From positions 1-6,941 of the forward strand of contig CANHRW010000106.1 of assembly GCA_947462865.1 (NCBI GenBank): a DNA stretch of 6,941 nucleotides, given 5' to 3'. The notes beneath the pieces were generated by a model. The model did not search any database. It had not been told where the DNA came from and saw only the letters and a program-made list of their open reading frames with translations. Source of the DNA: Bacteroidota bacterium (lineage in GTDB: Bacteria > Bacteroidota > Bacteroidia > UKL13-3). The position numbers and the translations under genes are program-made. Below are positions 1-6,118 of the stretch, piece by piece (the first letter of the stretch is position 1; each line of letters opens with the position of its first letter).

Positions 1-3000
1 AGAGATACAGCTGTACAATTGCCTGACTCCAATTTGAGTTTTGAGAAAATTATCATGAAATACACCATGCGTTGTAAAAACGCATTGGTATCAAACAGTA
101 ACAACCGCGACCAAGGTTGTGGCGAATGGGATTACAGTTGCAATACTTATTTGGTTGACTCTGCTAAAATTGAAGCAGTTGCTGCAAGTAACTCAAACTA
201 TGTGGTTACAAACTTCAATGGCAATGCATTCAAATATACCAGTAAACCTGTTTATGATTATGTTTCTTATGTACAGAAAGATACCAAAGTAAATTCAGTT
301 CAAAATGAAACCAAAGCCAGTATAGGTTTAACAGGTAGTCAACTTGCAGATTTTGTGTTAGATGGTAGCAATAGGTCGGGTAAGTCTCAAGTACTTTATA
401 CTGCAGCAGAAATGCAAGCTGCTGGCCTCATTGCTGGTACTATCAATGGCATTACTCTACATGTAGTAAACAATGGAGGCCTGATTCAATTTTTAAAAGT
501 GAAAGCCAAATGGGTTAGCAATTATAAATGGAATGTGAATACGCCTGATTTAACTGGTTTTACAGAAGTCTTTTTCTCAAATTATACATTTAAAAATGGT
601 GAAAACTTTTTGCCCTTCAATAGCGATTTAACTTGGGATGGAAGCAAAGATTTATTGCTCGAATTTTCTTTTACCAATTCTACACCAACTACAGCTATTC
701 AATTGGCTGCTCAGTTACAACAAAGTCCAGTTGGTATGCATGCCAATAATAACTATGCATTGAATTTAATGAATCAGGGTTTTGTAAAACTCGATACAAG
801 CCTTTTGAGTACAATTAAAACGGAATTAACTATTTCCTTTTGGGCATATGGCAATGCCGCTTCTATGCCAACTACTACATCAATTTTATATGGTTATGCA
901 AATAACCCAGCAGAAAGACAATTGAACATTCATTTGCCACACAGTAGCAGCAATATTTATTTTGATTGCGGTAATGTTGGCGGTTACGATAGAATAAATA
1001 AAGTAGCTGTACCTGCAGAGCAGGGAGGCAGGTGGAACCATTGGGCTTTTACCAAAAATGCCAAAAACGGTGCCATGAGAATTTATTTGAATGGGGTACT
1101 TTGGCACAGTGGTACAGGCAAATCTAAGGCTATTTCATTGTTGCAAATTCTATTGGGTAAAGACCAAAATGGCAATAGCAATTACAAGGGAAGAATCAGC
1201 GAAATGGCTATTTTTAGAAAGGAGTTGCTTGATTCCACTATTGCTAAATGGATGAACAAACAAATAGATGCAACACACCCTAATTATACCGATTTGTTGG
1301 GTTATTATCCAATGAATGAATATGGAAATCAAACCATTGTTAATGCAGTTACAGGCATGAGTTTTCTGGGTGAAAATTTAGCATGGAGTTTTGAAAGAGG
1401 TGAAGCCTTAAACCGAAACTTTATAGTTGATTATAACAAGCCAACATTGACCTTGCATCAAGGGAATTTTCAAGTATCTAATAGCAATAAAATTCAACGC
1501 GATTCTGTGGCAAGAATCCCTTCAATGGTTTACCAATACAGCATTAATAGTAAAGAAGGATTGAAGCCATTGGCAAGCGATGAGTTGGTATTGGATACCA
1601 CTTATGTAGGATATATTTCTGCTGCACCATCTATGGTTTATGATGGCCTTACAGGCAATATACTTGACTCCATTGCCAATATTTCAGAGGGTACATTCAA
1701 TATTTTAAGTTTAACTTATTTTAAAAGGTATCCTTTTTACAACGAATTGCTATCGTTTGTTACACCCTATGGCATTGGATTAGATTTAGGTGCTGAAGGT
1801 AAAACATGGTATTTTGATATGACTGATTTTGCACCCTTGTTTAAAGGGAACAAACGCTTCTTAATGACCTTAGGCGGGCAAAATCAAGAACAGAACGACA
1901 TGGAATTTTTGTTTGTAGTAGGAACACCTCCTAGGCAAGTTTTAGCTTTTGATCAATTGTGGCAAGGTACGAATAGGGCTGGTGCGGCAAGCATTGCAAA
2001 TATTAACAATGATACCCGTTTTCCTGTAATGAATATTACCCCACATAAAGATGCTAGCAATTATACATTGAGGTCAACCGTAACTGGGCATGGAGCCGAA
2101 GGGGAGTTTGAAAGCAATGGTGGTACTGTCAATCACATGATTAATATAGAAGGTGGAGAAAGTGAATTTTATTGGAATTTGGTTCAAGAATGTGGCAGCA
2201 ATCCTGTTTTTCCGCAAGGAGGTACTTGGGTATACGACAGACAAGGCTGGTGTCCTGGTGAAGCATCATTCATTCAGCAACAAGATTTGACCCCTTATTT
2301 AACACCGGGTGTGCCTGCAACCATAGATTACAATACCTCTTCTCCTCAAAAATCAGCAGGCGATTACAGGTACCATGTAGCCCACCAGTTAGTTGCATAC
2401 AGCAAACCTAATTTTAATTTAGACGCACGAATCAACGATGTTTTACAACCAAGTACTAAAGTGGCTTATGCCAGAAAAAATGCAACTTGTACGCGGCCTA
2501 AAATTGTAGTACAGAATACTGGTTCAACTACCATACAGAAACTAGTTATAAATTATTGGGTCAATCAGTCTGCTGCTAAACAATCTTATACTTGGACAGG
2601 GAGTTTATTGTCAATGGATACTTTAACCATAGAATTGCCAATTGCGAATTTATGGTTGGATGGACTTCAAAAAACAGGCAATGTATTCCATGCGCAAATT
2701 ATGCAGGTAAATGATCAAACAGACCAATATGCCTTCAATAATAAGGTGTATAGTCCATTTAATTTGCCAGTTGTTTTACCAGGTAAATTCACACTCGAAA
2801 TTAGGTCTAATAACGTGCCATCTGACAATGTGGTTAAAATCATTGATGAAAACGAACAAGTCATTGACGAAAGAAGTTTAGACAAAGCCAATACGGTATT
2901 TAATTTTGATTATCAGTTGGGCGGCTGCTACAAACTTGTGATTGAAGACAGAGGCGGAGATGGACTTTCATGGTGGGCAAATACGGCTCAGGGAACGGGC

Positions 3001-3363
3001 TATGCCAAAATTAAAAATGCCAATGGTACAACCATCAGAGTCATGCAATCTGATTTTGGAAATGGTATTGAATTGGCTTTTACTACAGATTGGGTTTTAA
3101 ATACCGAAAAAATAATGCCTTCCGATTTGTTTCATATGTATCCCAATCCTGCTTCTCATTCATTTACTATTGAAGGCGCGCAAATTGAAGGCGCTCAGCT
3201 AGAAATCTTTGATCTTTTGGGTCAATCAGTTTTTTTGATGAATCAAATAAGTTCAACGAAAGAAACCATCAGTTTGAGTGCTGCGCTATCGGCTGGCATG
3301 TATGTGGTGAAGTTAAGAAAAAATGGGCACCTGAGTCAACAGACTTTGTTGATACACCCATAG
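1..3363 (+). CDS. Secreted PNGase F-like multidomain protein with LamG insert and T9SS sorting domain (5' partial)
   Basis: The reading frame is open from base 1, so the N-terminus and signal peptide lie outside the window; 1120 residues are visible (numbered from base 1). Seen in order: a PNGase F-like strand with GCGEWDYSC (39-47); a beta-sandwich segment with QVLYTAAEM (130-138) and WDG (212-214); a LamG/concanavalin-A-like domain (about 245-421); a linker; a second PNGase F-like stretch with VTPYGIG (587-593), DMTDF (606-610), VGTPP (640-644), TGHG (695-698), ECGSNP (730-735) and YDRQGWCPG (745-753); a CARDB/Ig-like segment (about 806-915); a beta domain with DRGGDGLSWW (983-992); and a T9SS type A sorting domain from YPNP (1047) through GMYVVK (1099-1104). 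The order of PNGase F motifs matches the flavobacterial amidase that cleaves N-glycans from Asn. I infer an exported, surface-anchored or released glycan- or protein-binding protein. Activity is doubtful because only the aspartate of the catalytic set is evident. The fold call is fairly sure; the substrate is unknown. Confidence 0.85.
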   Translation, partial: RDTAVQLPDSNLSFEKIIMKYTMRCKNALVSNSNNRDQGCGEWDYSCNTYLVDSAKIEAVAASNSNYVVTNFNGNAFKYTSKPVYDYVSYVQKDTKVNSVQNETKASIGLTGSQLADFVLDGSNRSGKSQVLYTAAEMQAAGLIAGTINGITLHVVNNGGLIQFLKVKAKWVSNYKWNVNTPDLTGFTEVFFSNYTFKNGENFLPFNSDLTWDGSKDLLLEFSFTNSTPTTAIQLAAQLQQSPVGMHANNNYALNLMNQGFVKLDTSLLSTIKTELTISFWAYGNAASMPTTTSILYGYANNPAERQLNIHLPHSSSNIYFDCGNVGGYDRINKVAVPAEQGGRWNHWAFTKNAKNGAMRIYLNGVLWHSGTGKSKAISLLQILLGKDQNGNSNYKGRISEMAIFRKELLDSTIAKWMNKQIDATHPNYTDLLGYYPMNEYGNQTIVNAVTGMSFLGENLAWSFERGEALNRNFIVDYNKPTLTLHQGNFQVSNSNKIQRDSVARIPSMVYQYSINSKEGLKPLASDELVLDTTYVGYISAAPSMVYDGLTGNILDSIANISEGTFNILSLTYFKRYPFYNELLSFVTPYGIGLDLGAEGKTWYFDMTDFAPLFKGNKRFLMTLGGQNQEQNDMEFLFVVGTPPRQVLAFDQLWQGTNRAGAASIANINNDTRFPVMNITPHKDASNYTLRSTVTGHGAEGEFESNGGTVNHMINIEGGESEFYWNLVQECGSNPVFPQGGTWVYDRQGWCPGEASFIQQQDLTPYLTPGVPATIDYNTSSPQKSAGDYRYHVAHQLVAYSKPNFNLDARINDVLQPSTKVAYARKNATCTRPKIVVQNTGSTTIQKLVINYWVNQSAAKQSYTWTGSLLSMDTLTIELPIANLWLDGLQKTGNVFHAQIMQVNDQTDQYAFNNKVYSPFNLPVVLPGKFTLEIRSNNVPSDNVVKIIDENEQVIDERSLDKANTVFNFDYQLGGCYKLVIEDRGGDGLSWWANTAQGTGYAKIKNANGTTIRVMQSDFGNGIELAFTTDWVLNTEKIMPSDLFHMYPNPASHSFTIEGAQIEGAQLEIFDLLGQSVFLMNQISSTKETISLSAALSAGMYVVKLRKNGHLSQQTLLIHP
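3169..3198 (+). repeat. 15-bp in-frame tandem duplication (IEGAQ x2)
   Basis: Two adjacent 15-bp units, 3169-3183 and 3184-3198, agree at 13 of 15 positions. Both encode IEGAQ (residues 1057-1066) within the T9SS sorting domain of the large secreted protein. The two differences are third-codon-position changes (gcg/gct, caa/cag), so the peptide copies are identical. It looks like a small, fairly recent slippage or duplication event. Confidence 0.75.
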
Positions 3364-3389
3364 GTTTTAAGACAATAATTGGTTCAGCT

Positions 3390-3409
3390 AGACCATTAAT
3401 TAATGGTTT
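3390..3409. terminator. Palindrome at convergent gene ends, possible weak terminator
   Basis: ACCATTAATTAATGGT at 3392-3407 is a perfect 16-bp palindrome. As RNA it can form a 6-bp stem with an AAUU loop, extended on the plus strand by one G-U and one A-U pair. Only a four-T run (3407-3410) follows on the plus strand, and none on the minus strand. It lies 28 bp after the stop of the large plus-strand gene and covers the stop codon of the minus-strand gene. The position between converging genes suits a terminator, but the stem is short and AT-rich. Confidence 0.3.
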
Positions 3410-3872
3410 TAGAATAATGAAATACTTCCTTCATAAAAGTGTTTTTAGAAAAGCCGGCTATCCAGGCATCTAACTGTTTTTGATTTTTTGAATCATAGGC
3501 TATAATTTGTGGGTATTCATTTTTTTGATTCATAGCTATAAAACCAGATTCATTCATTTGTATGAGTAAGAATGGAATGGTTTTGCCATTGATAACCGGA
3601 CAATAATACCAGTTGTTGTTTTCTTGTATGAGTGAAATGTCTTCAGTAAAAGTTTCAAATCCATTTTGATAGATACTTCCTTTTCCTTTGTAAGTTTTGT
3701 CTTTGAATTGCCAATTTTCTATGATTTTATTGTTTAGATAATTGCCTTCCCATTTTCCAATGATCCAATTAAATGATTGCACTGCGGGTGGTTTGGAAGA
3801 GGAATGGCGTATGATGATTGTGCTACAATACAACACAAATACAATAGATAAAATTTGATAAAATAAACGCAT
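3396..3872 (-). CDS. Small exported protein with FxWxxGxW motif (DUF6265/lipocalin-like)
   Basis: This encodes 158 residues. The N-terminus is a charged start (MR) followed by a hydrophobic run to about residue 21, which suggests a signal peptide or membrane anchor. Cys16 sits in VLYC, a poor lipobox because Tyr precedes it, so lipoprotein status is unlikely. The mature part begins with FNWIIGKW (34-41) and then a W-rich, strand-rich pattern (IIENWQF, NNWYYCP, FIAMNQ). This resembles DUF6265/DUF1579-like small beta-barrel proteins, in which 'W-x-x-G-x-W' opens a barrel and an E-x-W follows. No catalytic residues can be proposed. The ATG is 2 nt after the stop of the PhoH gene, so the two are almost certainly cotranscribed and may be translationally coupled. 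Function unknown; the family assignment is by motif only. Confidence 0.7.
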   Translation of the reverse strand: MRLFYQILSIVFVLYCSTIIIRHSSSKPPAVQSFNWIIGKWEGNYLNNKIIENWQFKDKTYKGKGSIYQNGFETFTEDISLIQENNNWYYCPVINGKTIPFLLIQMNESGFIAMNQKNEYPQIIAYDSKNQKQLDAWIAGFSKNTFMKEVFHYSKTIN

Positions 3873-3874
3873 GA

Positions 3875-5242
3875 TTAAAGCAGTTGATTGGCTAAATTGG
3901 CAAGGCTTGAACGTTCTCCTTTGCTCAGTGTTATATGTGCATGCAAAGGGTTGTCTTTGATTCTGTCAATTAAATAGGATAAACCATTCGATTGGGCATC
4001 TAAATAAGGCGTGTCTATTTGGTTGATATCACCTGTGAAAACAATTTTAGTACCTTCCCCAGCTCTTGTAATAATGGTTTTTACTTCCAAAGGTGTAAGA
4101 TTTTGGGCTTCATCAATGATGAACATAATATTGGATAGGCTTCTTCCTCTAATGTATGCAAGTGGTGTAACCATCAATTTTTCTTGTTGCACCATGTCGT
4201 TAATTTTCTGGTATTCCTTGTCAGTTTCTTTCCATTGATTTTGTATCAATTTTAAATTGTCCCAGAGTGGTTCCATGTAAGGATTTATTTTTGACTTGAT
4301 ATCACCAGGTAAATAACCAATATCTCTATTGTTAAGCGGAATAATTGGTCGAGCCAAATAAATTTGACGGTATTTGGTTTTCTGCTCTAGCGCTGCCGCT
4401 AGGGCCAATAAAGTTTTTCCTGTTCCTGCTACTCCCTGAATAGTTACCAAAGATATAGCTGGATTCATAACGGCATGCATGGCAAATGTTTGTTCTGCAT
4501 TGCGTGGTTTAATGCCATGTCCACTTATTTTATTCACTTTTTCGAGCAGTTCATTGTTTGAATTGTAACAACATAGAACTGTGTTTTTTTCGTTTTTTAA
4601 AATATAATAATGGTTGGCTGTTGGTTTATTTTTAAACAGTAATTGATAGGGAACAGCTCCTTTGGCATACAATTCATCGATTAAACTTGCACGGACTTTC
4701 TCAATTGTTGTATTCCCGGTATACAGGTTGTCTAAGTCTTTTATTTTCCCAGTTTCATAATCCTCAGCTGGCATATTGAGCGACTTGCTTTTTAACCGAA
4801 GATTGACATCTTTTGAAACTAAAATAACTGGTCTGTTTGGAAATTGATCTCTCATAGACATAGCCGCATTTAAAATGCGGTGATCTGCCTTTCTCTCGCC
4901 AAAAATTACCTGTGCATCTACACTGGCTTTTTCTTGCATGATTACTTTAAATTTGCCTCTTCCTTTCCCATTGATTGGAATCCATTCGTTGATGGTGTAT
5001 TCTCCAGAGAGGTTGTCTAAATAACGTATAAACTCCCTTGCTTCAAAGTTAATGGTATCATTTCCTTTTTTAAAGTTATCTAATTCTTCCAGAACAGTGA
5101 TGGGTATTGCAACGTCGTGTTCTTGAAAGTTTCTGATGGCCTTGTGGTCAAATAATATAACTGAAGTATCTAGTACAAATATTTTTTTAGGTGTTTTTGA
5201 AACGGTCTGTATCGACTTTTTTACAGCGATTTTATTTGCCAT
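3875..5242 (-). CDS. PIN domain-PhoH family ATPase (PhoH2/YlaK type)
   Basis: A complete 455-residue cytoplasmic protein. Residues about 20-160 form a PIN nuclease domain with a full set of acidic residues: D25 in VLDTSV, E52/E53 in VLEELDNFKKG, D120 in KADHRIL and D145 in VSKDVNLR. A linker domain (about 175-245) leads to a PhoH P-loop ATPase: Walker A GVAGTGKT (270-277), Walker B FIIDEAQN (374-381), GDINQID (404-410) and a C-terminal KGERSSLANLANQL arginine motif (441-454). Proteins of this layout (mycobacterial PhoH2) are described as sequence-dependent RNA helicases and ribonucleases, so I infer an RNA-unwinding and cleaving enzyme. The length is normal for the family. The start is the first ATG, with no Shine-Dalgarno but an A-rich leader, as is usual in Bacteroidota. 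The downstream exported-protein gene follows after 2 nt. A candidate promoter lies 36 bp upstream. Confidence 0.93.
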   Translation of the reverse strand: MANKIAVKKSIQTVSKTPKKIFVLDTSVILFDHKAIRNFQEHDVAIPITVLEELDNFKKGNDTINFEAREFIRYLDNLSGEYTINEWIPINGKGRGKFKVIMQEKASVDAQVIFGERKADHRILNAAMSMRDQFPNRPVILVSKDVNLRLKSKSLNMPAEDYETGKIKDLDNLYTGNTTIEKVRASLIDELYAKGAVPYQLLFKNKPTANHYYILKNEKNTVLCCYNSNNELLEKVNKISGHGIKPRNAEQTFAMHAVMNPAISLVTIQGVAGTGKTLLALAAALEQKTKYRQIYLARPIIPLNNRDIGYLPGDIKSKINPYMEPLWDNLKLIQNQWKETDKEYQKINDMVQQEKLMVTPLAYIRGRSLSNIMFIIDEAQNLTPLEVKTIITRAGEGTKIVFTGDINQIDTPYLDAQSNGLSYLIDRIKDNPLHAHITLSKGERSSLANLANQLL

Positions 5243-5397
5243 GTTTATTTCATTAAAGTTTGAACTTAACTTAGTGTCAAATACAATTTAACGAATAAAT
5301 TTCAATTGCAGTGATGCGTTTAATGAACAAAATGTAATATTACTGTAAGTAGCCACAATTATTTTACAAATCTCTGGGTTCGAGAGTGTCACTCAGA
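5243..5397. other. 155-bp intergenic gap between gldC and phoH genes
   Basis: This is the only sizeable gap inside the minus-strand block. Just after the gldC stop, 5373-5379 and 5391-5397 are imperfect inverted repeats (TCTG/CAGA core, 11-nt loop), but no T-run follows on the minus strand, so it is not a clear terminator. A 10-bp perfect palindrome GTAATATTAC lies at 5334-5343. The phoH-proximal half is very AT-rich and holds the promoter candidate listed separately. I see no small ORF worth calling. Confidence 0.5.
5278..5305 (-). promoter_or_regulatory. Candidate Bacteroidota-type promoter for the phoH gene
   Basis: On the minus strand TGTATTTG (5278-5285) matches the Bacteroidota -7 consensus TAnnTTTG at five of six fixed positions. 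A TTG (5303-5305) lies 17 nt upstream, about where the -33 TTG/TTTG element is expected. Transcription would start near 5270, giving a leader of roughly 30 nt before the phoH ATG. In such AT-rich DNA a match of this quality can arise by chance. Confidence 0.3.
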
Positions 5398-5778
5398 TTA
5401 ATGAACATGGTCGTCTCCAAACACTTCAACCCTATGACCAAAATGGTGCACAAAGTCTCTCATTTCTTCTGCCAACTCTTTGTTGTTGGTAGCTCTTTCA
5501 AAAGTATCAGCCAAAGTGGCTAAGGTTTGGAACATAAATAAATTCATTTCATCTACACGCATTTCTGAAGTCCATAAGTCTATACGCATGGCATTTTGTT
5601 CTATGCCGTTGAATAAACTTAAAATCATTGCTTTTGCAGGTTCTTTACCTTCAAAATCGGCATCTTCTGCATCCCATTCAATGAGTGCTGGCATGTTGTC
5701 TTTGTCTATGTGAACGTCAATTCTGATTTGTGAACTTTTAGCAATTTCTGGGGTGTTTTGTGGTGTATTGTTTTCCAT
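5398..5778 (-). CDS. gldC: Gliding motility-associated protein GldC
   Basis: A 126-residue soluble protein with no signal peptide or membrane segment. The body matches what I know of GldC: an N-terminal strand SQIRIDVHIDKDNMP (16-30), IEWDAED (33-39), then AKAMILSLF (48-56), MRIDLWTSEMRVDEM (64-78) and ADTFERAT (90-97), ending in MRDF (106-109). GldC was found in Flavobacterium as a protein that improves gliding but is not absolutely required, usually next to gldB; no gldB is visible here. The first 15 residues are a polar leader and the last about 16 a His/Asp-rich tail, both apparently longer than in the Flavobacterium protein. The gene begins 4 nt after the stop of the merR-like gene and is the last of that tight cluster. 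The role in non-gliding species is unknown; the gene is often kept there. Confidence 0.88.
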   Translation of the reverse strand: MENNTPQNTPEIAKSSQIRIDVHIDKDNMPALIEWDAEDADFEGKEPAKAMILSLFNGIEQNAMRIDLWTSEMRVDEMNLFMFQTLATLADTFERATNNKELAEEMRDFVHHFGHRVEVFGDDHVH

Positions 5779-5782
5779 GATT

Positions 5783-6118
5783 TTATAAAGAAGATTTTAA
5801 TTCAATTAAGTATTGTTTGAGTGTAAAAAGTTTTTGTATGATCTGTTGATTGTCTTTTGGGGTTAGGTTCAGTTTGTCTTTTGCCCCTTGCAAAGTATAG
5901 CCTTCAACTTTAACCAATTGGTAAATCTGTTGTAACAATTGTATTTCTGATGTGGTATATTTTCTGTCTCCTTTGGCTGTTTTATTCGGCTTAACTTGAG
6001 GAAATTCTTTTTCCCAAAAACGAATCAATGAGACATTCACGTTTAAAAATGCGGCTACTTCACCTATTTTATAATAGGTTTTTTCTATATCATCTGAATG
6101 TATATTTGGTACAGGCAT
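5783..6118 (-). CDS. MerR family DNA-binding transcriptional regulator
   Basis: This encodes 111 residues. YYKIGEVAAFLNVNVSLIRFWEKEFPQ (15-41) is a MerR winged-helix HTH, with the recognition helix around VSLIRFWEKEF; the wing follows, with GDRKYT at 50-55. A second helical pair, IQLLQQIYQLVKVEGYTLQGAKDKL (59-83), is also typical of MerR. The remaining 28 residues form a short helix suited to dimerisation, with no effector or metal-binding domain and no cysteines. Size and layout match the short MerR proteins common in Bacteroidota. The ATG overlaps the stop of the M23 peptidase gene by 1 nt (TAATG), and gldC follows after 4 nt, so the three are probably one transcript. The ligand, if any, and the target promoter are unknown; autoregulation of the cluster is a guess. 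Confidence 0.9.
   Translation of the reverse strand: MPVPNIHSDDIEKTYYKIGEVAAFLNVNVSLIRFWEKEFPQVKPNKTAKGDRKYTTSEIQLLQQIYQLVKVEGYTLQGAKDKLNLTPKDNQQIIQKLFTLKQYLIELKSSL

Noticed and set aside
19..21. TTG at the left edge as a start codon for the large secreted gene
   Set aside because: The frame is open to base 1, there is no signal peptide after the TTG, and the sequence there is already inside a beta domain. The gene is truncated by the window.
886..1332. Two minus-strand open frames (886-1107 and 1150-1332)
   Set aside because: They lie antisense to the LamG-coding region, have low-complexity Ile-rich translations and no recognisable motif; they are shadows of the plus-strand gene.
3815..3830. 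Lipobox in the small exported protein (VLYC)
   Set aside because: Tyr immediately before Cys is not compatible with the usual Ala/Gly/Ser at that position, so I call a signal peptide or anchor rather than a lipoprotein.
4011..4238. Plus-strand open frame of 75 codons
   Set aside because: It is antisense to the PhoH ATPase core, whose Walker B and GDxNQ motifs are clear on the other strand.
5373..5397. Rho-independent terminator after gldC
   Set aside because: On the minus strand the stem has only four pairs plus a mismatch, the loop is 11 nt, and there is no T-run after it.
5480..5713. Plus-strand open frame of 77 codons
   Set aside because: It is antisense to gldC, which has family-level similarity; the translation is Ser/Lys-rich without motifs.
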